Source: Tubulanus polymorphus
Taxonomy: Eukaryota; Nemertea; Palaeonemertea; Tubulaniformes; Tubulanidae
Length of the DNA stretch: 64,000 bases
Direction of reading: 5' to 3'
Assembly: GCF_964204645.1 (NCBI RefSeq)
Contig: NC_134030.1
Location: 14,908,447 to 14,972,446, forward strand
The notes under the pieces are model-generated. The model saw nothing but the letters and a program-made list of their open reading frames with translations. It did no database searches and was not told the origin of the DNA. This document shows positions 1 to 10,354 of this stretch, piece by piece (within the stretch, counting starts at the first letter, position 1; each line of letters starts with the position of its first letter). The translations under genes were made by a program, and so were the position numbers.

Positions 1-1
1 T

Positions 2-451
2 AATTATTATCATTCTTCTATTGGAATGAAACCTATTGATGCTAGAAAACCTGAAAATGCTGAAATTGTTTGGAATAATTTATATGGAGCATTTCTTGTA
101 GATGATTTTGGTGAACCTAATGGTCAAAATGTTAGAATTTCTAAGTATAAAAAGATATTTGACAAAGGATACGATCGAAATTTTACTAGGGAAATATATA
201 AAATAAAAAAGGTAATAACAACAAAACCATATGTCTATAAATTAGAAGATTTAGATGGTGAAGAAGTTGATGGGTATTTTTATGAAGAAGAATTGAGTTT
301 AACTACTGAAAATCTAGAACAAGAATATAAAATTGAAAAAGTATTAAAAACAAAAACTATTAAAAGAAAAAAATATTCTTTAGTAAAATGGGTTGGATGG
401 CCAGATAAATTCAATGAATGGATATTATCAAGTAAAATTAAAAATATATAA
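2..451 (+). CDS. INT: Polinton integrase, C-terminal part with chromodomain (partial)
   Basis: The frame is open from base 2, so this is the 3' part of a gene starting outside the window; the ATG at 26 is internal. Family knowledge: Polinton integrases are retrovirus-like (rve) DDE enzymes with an SH3-like and a C-terminal chromodomain that insert the linear element into host DNA. Seen: a target-binding stretch (VRISKYKKIFDKGY) followed by a chromodomain-like end (EKVLKTK...YSLVKWVGWPDKFNEWI). The catalytic core is missing. It aligns with the P2 copy at 52457-52935, except that P1 lacks three residues just before the VRISKY motif. The stop codon abuts the ATPase start directly. Confidence 0.88.
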   Translation, partial: NYYHSSIGMKPIDARKPENAEIVWNNLYGAFLVDDFGEPNGQNVRISKYKKIFDKGYDRNFTREIYKIKKVITTKPYVYKLEDLDGEEVDGYFYEEELSLTTENLEQEYKIEKVLKTKTIKRKKYSLVKWVGWPDKFNEWILSSKIKNI

Positions 452-1030
452 ATGAATAAGGAATTATTTATATTTGAGCCTCATAATATGTTAATTTCTG
501 GCGTAACAAATTGTGGAAAAACTTATTTTATATTAAATTCATTAGAAACTATTTATGAAAACTATTTTGATAATATAGTATTATTTTGTCCAACATATGA
601 ATTTAATCAAACTTATGATAGAAATATTACTAGAAATAATAAATTTATCATATTAGATCCTAAAACAGTAAAAGAAAATTTAGATAATTGTATTAAAATA
701 GCAATAGATATTTATAAAGGATCAAATACATTATTCATTATAGATGATTGTGCTAATCTACATGATTCAAAAGTTAGAGAAAGTGAGTTATGCTATTTAG
801 CTTTTTCTGGCAGACATTTTGGGATAACAACTTGGGTTTTAAATCAAAAATATAATTCAATTGTTAAAGACTTTAGAGAAAACATTAGATTTCTAATTTT
901 ATTCTACAATAAAGATAGAAAATCGATGAAAAATGCACTTGAGGAAAATGATATTATTCCACATGATTTACATAATGAATATATGGATAAGTTGAAAAAT
1001 ATTAAAAGATCAAAATTACTATTTAGATAA
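452..1030 (+). CDS. ATP: A32/FtsK-like genome-packaging ATPase
   Basis: A 192-aa P-loop ATPase of the Polinton/adintovirus packaging type, expected to pump linear genome DNA into preformed capsids. Seen: Walker A GVTNCGKT (residues 17-24), Walker B LFIIDD (94-99), and a WVLNQ motif further on that fits the sensor region. Its ATG follows the integrase stop immediately and sits in a TATATAAATG motif like those of the P2 virion genes. The P2 homologue (51925-52464) is 179 aa and lacks the basic C-terminal tail seen here. The frame is intact. Its neighbour upstream, the integrase, has the same order in P2, so the INT-ATP pair is a stable unit. Confidence 0.93.
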   Translation: MNKELFIFEPHNMLISGVTNCGKTYFILNSLETIYENYFDNIVLFCPTYEFNQTYDRNITRNNKFIILDPKTVKENLDNCIKIAIDIYKGSNTLFIIDDCANLHDSKVRESELCYLAFSGRHFGITTWVLNQKYNSIVKDFRENIRFLILFYNKDRKSMKNALEENDIIPHDLHNEYMDKLKNIKRSKLLFR

Positions 1031-1062
1031 CAACACCCATTTGAATATGAATTTATTTAAAT

Positions 1063-1335
1063 TCAACTGGCTTGTTAATCTAGTTGAATTCTAGTTACAT
1101 TCTAGTTGAATTCTAGTTATTAGTAGTTGGAACAAAAATCAACTAGATTTAACAATATTTTAACTAGCTTGTTAATCTAGTTGAATTCTAGTTACATTCT
1201 AGTTGAATTCTAGTTATTAGAAGTTGGAACAAAAATCAACTAGATTTAACAAGAAATAAATAAAAACAACAATATTTCAACTAGCTTGTTAATCTAGTTG
1301 AATTCTAGTTACATTCTAGTTGAATTCTAGTTGCA
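1063..1335. repeat. Tandem repeat downstream of ATPase
   Basis: Two and a half copies of a roughly 100-bp unit (starts near 1063, 1162 and 1279), built from alternating CTAGTTGAATTCTAGTT and TCAACTAG blocks. These are themselves inverted relative to each other and can form small stem-loops. It fills the gap between the ATPase stop and the next gene. P2 has unrelated repeats at the equivalent gene-block boundary (51487-51925). Confidence 0.85.
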
Positions 1336-1367
1336 ACATCACAACTAATTTTTTTGTTATATAAAAA

Positions 1368-1955
1368 ATAGGTGAAAAGAAAATAAAATCTAAAAATGGT
1401 GATGTTCCAATTGAAAAAACTTTAGATGATTTAGGAATAACAGAAAACAAATTAACTCCAGATGATGGTGCTTTAAATAATGTTACAACAAATAATAATT
1501 ATGAATATTATCTTTATGGTAAACATCAATTAGAAATATTAATAGCATCTGGAAAATGTAAAAATTTTATCGGTAAAAATTTAACTTATAATGAATTAGA
1601 TACAATGAAATCAGATGAAATTATTAGATTATTTAAGATTTATGAAACCGCGAGAACAGCTAGAATTAATGATGCGATATCAGAAAATGTAGTAAAAGGT
1701 TATAGTAAATTATGTAATTATATACTACCAATTGAAGATGAAAATAGATTATATTCCGATTTAAAAAATGATTATTTAGTTATGACTGAATTAAATAAAT
1801 GGATTGGATATTTATCATTTCAATTAGGTGGATTTATGACATTATTATCAACTGGAGTTATAACATTTTCAAATATTGAAAGTAAAAATATTTCTATAAT
1901 AAATGAACAAGGTGGAAGAAGTGAAGAAAAAACCGAGATCACAGAAACAAATTGA
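1368..1955 (+). pseudogene. Conserved Polinton membrane-associated protein, start codon lost
   Basis: Not a named family, but a protein recurrent in invertebrate Polintons. The frame is open from 1368 to 1955. The first recognised start is an internal ATG at 1605, yet homology to P2 (54035-54629) begins at 1368, where the P2 ATG corresponds to ATA. Upstream, TTTTTTTGTTATATAA is a normal virion-type start motif with extra As. Seen: a conserved block (YKIYE-like, ARINDAIS, SKLCN, DLKNDYLVMTELNKW) then a hydrophobic helix (FQLGGFMTLLSTGVITF). Its end overlaps the next gene by about 50 bases in another frame, as in P2. Either the gene is dead or a shortened 116-aa product is made. Confidence 0.7.
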
Positions 1956-2244
1956 ATGGTCTCGGCAATTAGGAATTAAATCACAAGAATATACAAAAGC
2001 TGTAAATGAAAAAATAAGTAATAAAAATGGTGAAAATATTGTTATTTCTACTCATTCTAATAATAGAATATTTGATAAATGTCTATATTTTACAGTTGGA
2101 TTTGTAATTGTATTCATTTTGATTGGGTGTAATTGGTATAAGAAATCAAATTAAATTCATGATATTAATAATTCTGAAACAACTGCTATCAAAAATGAAA
2201 ATACTTCTGAAATTCCAAAATTGATAATAAAGAAAATGGATTAA
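1903..2244 (+). pseudogene. Small basic protein with C-terminal transmembrane helix
   Basis: Starts at ATG 1903 inside the preceding gene. Seen: basic N-terminus with a KKPRSQKQIEWSRQLG motif, a polar linker, and one hydrophobic helix (LYFTVGFVIVFILIGC). A TAA at 2152-2154 ends the 83-aa frame, but the same frame stays open to a second TAA at 2242-2244. Its tail (ending KKMD) resembles the tail of the P2 homologue (53560-54042, ending LLLMD), so the first stop is probably a lesion. The P2 homologue has the basic motif duplicated in tandem. Function unknown; probably a virion or membrane protein. Confidence 0.65.
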
Positions 2245-2286
2245 TATTTTAGAAAAAAAGCAAAAAAATAATTTTTTTTTATTAAT

Positions 2287-2392
2287 TGAATATCACCATG
2301 TGGGTGCCATACGGCACCATCTCACTACTTTTGTCTATCTATGCGGAGCAATTAAATTGTCCAGATAAGTCATTTCGGATTCTAGATATTCA
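2287..2392 (+). ncRNA. Candidate structured RNA or cis element conserved with P2
   Basis: About 100 non-coding bases share strings with 54865-54963 in P2 although the flanks are unrelated. Shared single-strand blocks are TTGTCTATCTAT, GGAGCA and CCAGATAAGTCATTTCGG. Pairings seen here: outer stem TGAATATC (2287-2294) with GATATTCA (2385-2392); hairpin GGTGCC/GGCACC (present only here); inner stem TATCT/AGATA closing a hairpin GGA-CAAT / ATTG-TCC with one bulged G. In P2 the outer stem has a different sequence but is still paired, and an A-T pair in the hairpin is G-C. It lies between two converging genes. Orientation is inferred from the stems only. Confidence 0.55.
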
Positions 2393-2422
2393 TTATTTTT
2401 ATTAATTTATTTTTTTTCAAAT

Positions 2423-2749
2423 TTAATCAACAATTTCTAAATCATGATGGCCATCTTCATTTTTTCCATGATAGATTATTTTAAATCCTTTTAAATCTTT
2501 TAATTCCTCTGTACTCAATGAAACCCATTTATCAGGTAAAAATACTTTAAATTCTCGCGATGTACTAACATTACAGTAGCTTAAAATCGCTGATACTTTC
2601 TCTCCATATTTAGTTTTTATCTTTTCTAATTTCAATATTTTATGTTCAGTTTCTTTTATAACATCAACTAACTTTTTTATTTCAAATTGTTTTTTTGCTG
2701 GTTTTATTCTGTTATTTATTGTTGCTAAGAATGCTTTTCTACTTCCCAT
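2423..2749 (-). CDS. OB-like small Polinton protein
   Basis: A 108-aa protein homologous to the 117-aa P2 protein at 44560-44913. Shared signature: an LPD(K/R) motif, then LS(T/S)E(E/D)L, then YxGKNExGHHxxE near the C-terminus. The pattern (beta-rich, ending in GHHDLE) is one I associate with a small protein recurring near PolB in invertebrate Polintons. A nucleic-acid-binding OB role is an inference, not shown. Here it reads leftward from beside the right TIR, whereas in P2 it is just downstream of PolB; the gene has moved or the element was rearranged. The frame is intact. Confidence 0.7.
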   Translation of the reverse strand: MGSRKAFLATINNRIKPAKKQFEIKKLVDVIKETEHKILKLEKIKTKYGEKVSAILSYCNVSTSREFKVFLPDKWVSLSTEELKDLKGFKIIYHGKNEDGHHDLEIVD

Positions 2750-2817
2750 TTATAAGGAAAACAAATTACTTGTGGTGATGAGTGGGAATTACTTCCCCTT
2801 ATATATAACAAACACGC

Positions 2818-3030
2818 TATTAACCGTTCTCACCCAAGCCTCACAGCATCTATTTATCCGAGCACAGTTGACACGCAATCAATGTACTACAGTAATAGCA
2901 CACGCGTTAATAACCGTTCTCAGTAGCGACTCACTGTATCCATCTATCCACGCGCAGTTGTTGTTACGCGCACTCACTGTATATGTGTATCACATAGCAA
3001 TCGTCCGTTCTCACTAGAGCCTAGCTGTGA
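2818..3030. repeat. Degenerate tandem repeats in the P1 terminal region
   Basis: Three decayed copies of a roughly 85-90-bp unit, each opening with CCGTTCTCA and containing a CTCACxGxATCxATxTATCC block. They lie between the OB-like gene and the TIR tip. Composition is richer in GC than the rest of P1. GTGATGAGTGG occurs on both sides (near 2776 and 3027). Confidence 0.7.
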
Positions 3031-3042
3031 TGAGTGGTGTCT

Positions 3043-3086
3043 CGACCTCTCGACCTCTGGTATGAAACCCACATCTTCCAATTACT
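3043..3086. repeat. P1 right TIR tip
   Basis: Read inward from 3086 this matches the tips of the other Polintons: AGTAATTGG at the very end, TTTCATACC, then GAGGTCGAGAGGTCGAG, the same double GGTCGA core at the same distance. Unlike P2 and E3.4 there is no second palindromic arm behind it. Confidence 0.8.
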
Positions 3087-3101
3087 AGTTTGACTAACAC
3101 G

Positions 3102-5800
3102 TCTTTTAGAATAAGAGACCTATTGCATTAATCCTTCAATTCAAGTTGCCATACAACCTTTTATACAGATATTTACCTTGCCATTTACCAATATAAACAT
3201 GTATTTGCCATTAGCGGAAAAAATTCAATTGTTTGATTCTAGGTGAATAGGTCATGATTCATTTTGGGAGTTAATCCTTCAATTCAAGTTGCTATACAAC
3301 CTTTTATACGGATATTTACCTTATCAATATAAACATGTATTTGCCATTAGCCATACAATTCAGTAAAACTTTTCCCGTCCAGATTTTGAAACATCATTTG
3401 ACTCAATTTTTCCTCCTAGAAAATTGCTTTAGCTCATTCCAATGTTGGCAGTAAAAGTGTATTGTAGCCTGTATGATTCCCATCCATCAATTTTGTCCTG
3501 TTTTTTAGCGAAATCATCTCGAAAAAGTCTGACGTCGAGGCAGGTGGTGGCCAGGAAAAATAATTTTCTGGGCAAATATTTAAACATGCATGGCAAACAC
3601 ACTTATTGTTCAGTATTGAAGTATTGTAATAAACTATTGATTTATTTTTGTCAATCAACGCAACTAGTTTTGTTGTTTTCTTCCTTAATTTACAGTTGAT
3701 TTGGATGGTCATCTTGCGTAGGAGTCAGTTTGTCATCGAAGCAATACAGTCTAACTTGTTTACGTCTCAGATGCAGCGGCACCAACGATCATTATATTGT
3801 AGACTTATCCAAATTACACTTACACAGCCCAAGATGTTTCAGTGTGTAAACTCCGTCGTACTGGCCATTATAAGACAATGAGGAATTGAGTTTTAGCCAC
3901 CCGAGCCCTCGGCTTGATTCGAGCAAAAAGACCTTAACTGACTTCACAGAATTGGATAATTGGAGTCACGGATTTTCTAAATTTCTGAATGCTTTCACTG
4001 GTTTTAAGATCAATTCAAATTCAATCTTCAATACATAAAAATTTATCAAATAAATTTTTATTTTATTGAAAGAAATTCTACTGAACACAGATTTTTAAAT
4101 GAAGGATATATCCAGGCAAATGATTACAGCAAAATCAACTGATGATCATCAAGGTGAAGTTTTCATTCATCTTCGGCTAATTTGTCTACCCCAGATGATT
4201 GAAGCATTTTGGTTACTCGCGCCAATTAGTCAGCCACAGTCGATTTTCAATCCATCTGACCTCTTTCCATCTGTAATTAAGCAATCAAATGTAAGAATTA
4301 CTTGGTTAAGAAGCGAAATAAAATATAGATATCTTAGGAGACTAATTTAAATCATGAGTTTGTTGTGAAAATCTATTACTACAGTCTCGTAGAGCATAGA
4401 CACCAAGCCACGTGGCATTGGTATTTTAAGGGCTATTCAGTTTACTCGAAAACAAGTCTATGATTAACATTAAAAAAAGCTTCATATCAAGGCTATGTCA
4501 CAAGACCATGAATTATCATCCCATAATAACAATGAATCCTATTCTGCATGTACGTTAGCACGACTGATTACTAATCCAAATATTGCATTACAAAAAAAAT
4601 ACAATTTCGCAAAACGTGAAGTACTTATAGCATCTGAGACAGTTGCGCTTCAGTTAGTGTTAAGTTACGTCTTTGGCTGTCAATGTCGAAACAGCCTAAT
4701 TTGAAACATGCATTAGCGCACTGTGGTTTAATATTCCTGCAAGAATCCGCTAAGGAATTGAAGACCGTAGTGACCAGTTCATTCCACGAATAATAGCTGG
4801 AAAGAAAGTAATCAAAATAAATTGTCGTGCACATTCAGTGTAAACCAGGCCATAACTAGCTGCTATTAAGGCATTCCACTGACTGGCTCTACCCACTTTA
4901 TTTCGGGCCTAAATCTATTCTAGGCGCATCCCCCATAAAGCTAGGCATTAAGTAAGTAGCCAACAATGATCATTGCTTCACCGAGTACTCATTTGCTACC
5001 ATACTCATATCATTAAATAAATCATTTAATACATTCCCTGGTTTACGGATTTTCACCTTAAAATACATAAACTCCGCTGTCGTTGTTATCGATCCGAGTC
5101 GGCAACTGAACGCGGAAGTAAAATTCCGTGTGAAAATTCCTACAATATCTGTCCATATCACGTTGATTTGAGCCCGAAATCCTCAGGAAATGTAGCCAAC
5201 GTAAATTGATTTACGAACAGAATTAATCAATTGACTCATTTGAGAAATCATGGTTTCGTGAAATTCATTTTAAGTCATAAAACTCGCGATAAACTTAAAC
5301 CGAAAATGATTTCAACCATCCACCATGTTGTCTCATTAATAAAACAATTGTTGCGCGCCGACACTGTACTGATATGTGTCCTGCCTGAATGCATGGTTTC
5401 GCTAGGATTCGAACCCTCAACCTCTCGGCTGTGAGTCTAACACCTTATCCACCCTACCAAAGGACAGGACGCGTTATTTACCGTTAGTGGGAGTACGCGA
5501 CACGGCGAGTGGCGATTGCTACTATCATCCGGTGTATCTTACAGTAAGTAATTTAATGTTTAAAATAGGATGGAGAGTGCATAGATAGAATCTACGCGGA
5601 GAGAATGAGTGTTATATAACTATCAGAATTCTACATTTCGATTAGAAGCTGTTAGTTGTCGAATCTGATAGAAGATGAACTTTATGTGCGAAAAAAAGTG
5701 GAAAATATGTAAATAATAATAATAATCAACAGAATTACAAGAGAGTTTTCGACGAACGTCAGAAAACCCTAAATATAGCTGCAAAGCAGCGATAACGGGT
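3102..5800. repeat. Left arm of a 21-kb inverted repeat
   Basis: Matches 21865-24505 in reverse orientation over most of its length, for example the ORF-like stretch at 4099-4350 against 23444-23683 on the other strand. The arms differ in a replaced block (about 5165-5330 against 22285-22545) and many point changes. It contains a local direct duplication (3128-3217 and 3269-3352). No credible gene was found; the short ORFs lack any recognisable domain. Confidence 0.85.
5385..5462 (-). other. tRNA-like sequence with A and B boxes (SINE or tRNA relic)
   Basis: Read on the minus strand: TTTGGTAGGGTGGATAAGG resembles a pol III A box, and GGGTTCGAATCC, about 40 bases later, is a good B box. The acceptor and T stems do not pair well, so this is not a functional tRNA. 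The inverted copy is at 22141-22225. Confidence 0.4.
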
Positions 5801-5809
5801 TTCTGCCTT
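5774..5809 (+). repeat. Recurring GCTGC-AAA-GCAGC hairpin motif
   Basis: An AT-rich stretch followed by ATAGCTGCAAAGCAGCGATAA and then CGGGTTTCTG. Further copies are near 7230 and 8533 (+) and 19110, 21865 and 31935 (-). Three copies (8533, 19110, 21865) adjoin LINE-type RT remnants, so the motif looks like a transposon end with a terminal hairpin. The family is not identified. Confidence 0.7.
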
Positions 5810-5811
5810 GC

Positions 5812-6571
5812 TGGATACAATGTCGTACAAGGGTGCGTGCAAACATTTCACCGAAAGGAACGCCACCTAGGGGTCAACTTATGACATGGATATGTTAACC
5901 CACAAGGGCTACTACGCGCAAAGTACTTATGTACCAAGTTTAGAGGAAATCGAGAATAGCGAAGATACAGTATTTTTACCATTCCCTAGTGGCAGTTGCA
6001 TGAACTAATTTTGGCGGTTTGCGTACTATACTATGTATATGTACTCACACCAGGTTTTTGTTTAGGTCTATCATAAAATGACTGAATTACACGTAAGGAA
6101 ACGGATGTTAGAATGAGTTTTCGAAATGTACGCCCCCTACTGGTTAGAATAGGAACTTATTATGTGAGGGGTTCGTTGTATCTCATATCCAGGAATACGT
6201 GTATCAATTTTCATATAAATCCCTTTATCCGCTTAGTAGATATGATTAGCTGGATACAATGTCGTACAAGGGTGCGTGCAAACATTTCACCGAAAGGAGC
6301 GCCACCTAGGGGTCAACTTATGACATGGATATGTTGACCCACAAGGGCTACTACGCGCAAAGTACTTATGTACCAAGTTTAGAGGAAATCGAGAAAAGCG
6401 AAGATACAGTATTTTTACCATTCCCTAGTAGCAGTTGTATGAACTCATTTTGGCGGTTTGCGTACTATACTTATGTATATGTACTCACACCAGGTTTTTG
6501 TTTAGGTCTATCATAAAATGACTGAATTACACGTAAGGAAACGGATGTTAGAATGAGTTTTCGAAATATAC
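5812..6571. repeat. Direct duplication of about 320 bp
   Basis: 5812-6131 and 6249-6571 are near-identical direct copies (shared landmarks ATACAATGTCGTACAAGGG, GCGCCACCTAGGGGTCAAC, TTTAGGTCTATCATAAAATG). They are separated by about 115 bp of unique sequence. No coding potential recognised. Confidence 0.9.
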
Positions 6572-6589
6572 GCAGATAATTAATCGCAG

Positions 6590-8560
6590 ATAGGGCGTGT
6601 CATTGACTTTTTTATCCTCCAGGCTGTTATGAACAACTTTCGTGCTCGGCCGAAGCTGAAAACTCAAAGACAAAAATTTTTCACACACAGTAACTTTTCG
6701 ATGTCAGAATTTTCAAAAATTAAAACGCCCCTGGTGGGTGCCCCAATTCATCCAGGCTCTCGCGTATAGATACCGTAGCTGCATTCATTAGCTCTATCCA
6801 GGGAAGTTACTGCAAGGATGCTATTGCTTGTATATGCGGCACAAAAATTCCTCAGTTGCGTTCACTCGAGACTGACCCCATTCAGTGCGCCACATATATA
6901 TAAAGATACTAAAAAACTACAGATCTAGTACACCAGCTCTATCACTGCTTACAGGGACACTGGCACAAACAGACGCACTGACGCGCTGTGGGAATGACAC
7001 GTAGGCAATACACATACGTAGATGGATACTGTTTGAATCGGGCTTAAATTTCGATGTTTGGAGGCTCACAGTGAGTAAACAGTGCAATTCTGATTAATAT
7101 CACGTACAGTATTTGTCAATGCAGCGTAGGACTTGTGATACAGAATGGTTTCACCGTCAGTGAAAGTAAGTTGCAGTTGTTTATATCCTTTCAGTAAGAT
7201 CCAGTGTGAAAAAGAATATAATAATAATAAATATAGCTGCAAAGCAGCGATAACGGGTTTCTGCCTTGCCGGGTTAAATACCGTACTAGGAAGGTTGCAA
7301 AAGATTTCACTGAAATCAGTTCATTACATACCACTATCTGTGAAGAAGCGCCACCTAGGGGTCAGCCTGTATCATGGGTCAGCCCATATCAGGGATATGT
7401 TGACCGCATTAAATGCGAAAAATGGATGCTGAAATCGATTTTTCAAAATTTACGCCCCCTAGTGGTTAAAATGGGAACTAATCATATGAGGGGTTCGTTT
7501 TGTTTAGTAACCAGGTACATGTGTATCAATTTTTATAGAAATCCATTAATACCCTTAGTCGATATAGATGAAAATGCGTATTCCATCGTCTTATAGGTGG
7601 CGCAACTGGAGAACCATATGAGTTACATAGTTATACCATACATCAATAAAAGCGTCTTCGCAAGGGCTACTGATCATTTGTCGTAACCACGATTGTATCT
7701 CCAACGGTTAAGGAGCTAGGAGCAAAAATCTCATTAAAAAATTTGTGGGCCTATTTTCGAGCCCGGTCAATCGCAGATAGGGCGTGCCATTCACCGTTTT
7801 AACCTCCGGGCTGTTATGAACAACTTTTGTGTTCGCCGGAAGCTGAAAAGTCAAAGACAAAACATTTTCTCACACATTAACTTTTCGATGTCAGGATTTT
7901 CAAATGTAAAACACCCCCTGGTGGTCGAACGGGGTCCCCAATCAAAGATCCCTTCGACTTACCTCAAGGTACCCGTGTTCCGAACATCTCACGAAAGTTT
8001 CAAGTAAATCCGTCAAGGAATATTGTAATGCTAGCAGAATATAGTCATCCAGGCTCTCGCGTATAGATAGCAGCATTAATTAGCTCTATAAAGACAAGTT
8101 ACTGCAAGGATGCTATTGCTTGTATATGCGGCTACGAAAATTCCTCAGTTGCGTTCACTCGAGACTGACCCCATTCAGTGCGCCACATATATTAGAAGAG
8201 ATACAAATACTAAAAAATTACATATCTAGTACACCAGCTCTATCAATGCTTATATGGACACTGACACAAACACACGTACTGACGCTCTATGGGAATGACA
8301 CGTAGGCAATACACATACGTACTAGATGGATACTGTTTGAATCGGGCTTAAATTTCGATGTTTAGAGGCTCAGTGAGTAAACAGTTGAGTTCTAATTAAT
8401 ATTATACACAGTATTTGTCAATGCAGCGTAGTACTTGTGATACAGAATGGTTTCACTGCCAGTGAAAGTAAATAGCAGTTGTTTATATCCTTTCAGTACG
8501 ATCCAGTGTGAAAAAGAATATAATAATAATAAATATAGCTGCAAAGCAGCGATAACGGGT
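6590..8560. repeat. Direct duplication with 1.2-1.3 kb offset
   Basis: The block 6590-7260 recurs at 7770-8555. Landmarks are the CGCAGATAGGGCGTG start, the CAGGCTCTCGCGTATAGATA middle and the AATATAATAATAATAAATATAGCTGC end. Between lies 7260-7770, related to the 5812-6571 repeats (CGCCACCTAGGGGTCA). It appears to be a tandemly expanded repeat family. No gene seen. Confidence 0.8.
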
Positions 8561-9830
8561 TTTCTGCTGTCTTAGAATCCTGTTCATCGGTGGATTTCGA
8601 CAAAGCATTTGATAAGGCACAACATCAGTGTCACGATTGCCACGTGACCGGGAAACCTCAAACCACTTAACGGAAACTCGTCACGTTGGAAATGAATTTG
8701 TTTATTTACACTATGTACAGATAGTAGCAGACAGATACTTATATTCGGCGCAATAACGATCTTGGCTGCATCAAATCATGCGGTCCGCAATGGATCGCTG
8801 CACTTGCAGGGAGCAAGACGGAAAATCGCTCGGCACTTGTAGCCGGGAAAAGTGATAATATCGATGCGGCACGTATGCGTCAAATCATGCGTTCCGCAAT
8901 GGATCGCTGCACTTGCAGGAAGCAAGACGAAAAATCGCTCGGCACTTGTAGCCGGGAAAAGAGATAATATCGATGCGGCACGTATAGCCGGACATACAAT
9001 AATCCACTGGCAGGCGTTAGCTACAAAATATAAGCTAGACACAAAAATACATTTTGAGTATCATGCGAATACTACAAATAATGATTTGAAGTTACCTAAA
9101 TGAACTACCTATCATTAAATTAATCATTACTTCAACTATGTAAGAACACAACTACAATTATACTTAATATAGAATTTTAAGTAAATGTCAATAAGGACGT
9201 AAGAATCCCACTTAAATATTTAAGTCGCAATAACCTTTACTAAATTTCGACGTTTACGCCAAGAAACTACTGAATTGTTACTATAAATCACGGAAAACTA
9301 GAAAATATAAAACTCGTATAAAACTTACCCCACGTATCGGGCAAAGCGCGCTCGTGGCAGCTGCGATATACACTCGACGCAGGCTTATGATATACTGCCA
9401 CGATATATGGCCAGTAAGGGCTTATAAATGCCGTAAAAGTTACGGTCAACAGAGCAAGGTAAACCTAGCTAACATAATAAAACAAAGGATACGCTGAGTG
9501 AAGATATATAAATTTGACACGTAGTTATTTATCGACCCCATTCGGTCGTGACAATCAGCCATTACTAACTAAACAGGCTATTAGGAAACAGTATCAATGA
9601 TAGGTCGCCCAAATGGCTCAGCAGTTATCTCTGAACGAAAAACTTATAGCCAAAATCAACGGAACGCCTCATCTTGGAATAAGTCGGTCTAACTAGTGGA
9701 GTCACGCTAGGTAGTATCCTAAGTCGTCTACTGTTTAATGTCCTGACAAATGACATACACAGTAATCCAAAATATACCGCAAATCAATTGTGACAAAGTA
9801 TTGATGCGAATGACCTATTTAGTTCATCGA
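8560..9830 (+). mobile_element. LINE-type reverse transcriptase remnant, interrupted
   Basis: On the plus strand 8590-8628 reads as an RT motif (VDFDKAFDKAQHQ). The frame resumes in broken form after the inserted solo LTR, from 9554 to about 9830, with decayed NGTP, GVTLG and LTNDIH-like segments expected of RT palm motifs. Related minus-strand scraps are at 18777-19130, 21405-21890 and 35490-35740. All are dead. Confidence 0.65.
8629..9553 (+). mobile_element. Solo LTR (925 bp) with 5-bp target duplication
   Basis: Begins TGTCACGA and ends TCGTGACA, flanked by ATCAG on both sides (8624-8628 and 9554-9558), and splits the LINE RT remnant exactly. TG..CA ends, an 8-bp inverted terminus and a 5-bp duplication are the signature of a retroviral-type LTR. 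With no internal region this is a solo LTR formed by LTR-LTR recombination. Internally it has a tandem duplication of about 105 bp (8774-8880 and 8884-8985). Strand is inferred only from the flanking element. Confidence 0.85.
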
Positions 9831-10354
9831 CCATGTACCGAACACTATTATTGTGCCCCAGCATTTGGGGTCATTCTACTTGAACCCCAACATTCAATAT
9901 GTCCACCAGATTCTGGTGATGATAAAGTCATTTTAATTTTTCTGCCAACTTCATTTCTTCTTTCATATTCATCTAACATTAAACATTATTAAGTATGCGT
10001 CCCCTTATTGAAATTAGGTTAACTATCTCAATATATCGATGTAACTAGGAAGACCTTATTTAAAATGTCGTGATTTTTATGTCGACTTTTTGCGATATTG
10101 TCTCAATAAATTGCCATACGTATCACGACATTTTAGCTAAAGGAGTGATAATTATGTCGACGGTACGCGGTTATGTTGAGATACAGACGTCGACATTGGT
10201 GAAAGGCGTGATCCGTATAATGATTTATCGTGATATTAACACGATATATCGACTTAATTATGTCGATAAATCGCGATATATCACGTTTGTTCGACATAAT
10301 TTCGTCGTGATAAAAGGTCGCGACGGTTTTGTACGGGTCCCATATATACGGAAG

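Larger units (their letters stand above)
1..3086. mobile_element. P1: right part of a Polinton/Maverick element
   Basis: Seen: an AT-rich block carrying integrase tail, A32/FtsK-like ATPase, two small virion-type genes, a structured non-coding element and an OB-like gene. It ends in a diverged Polinton TIR tip whose last bases are AATTACT at 3086. Every protein has a homologue in P2 (40107-57060). The left part lies outside the window. Gene order differs from P2: here the OB-like gene is next to the right TIR and transcribed inward, whereas in P2 it follows PolB at the left. The target duplication cannot be verified without the left end; AGTTTG (3087-3092) is the candidate. Confidence 0.88.
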
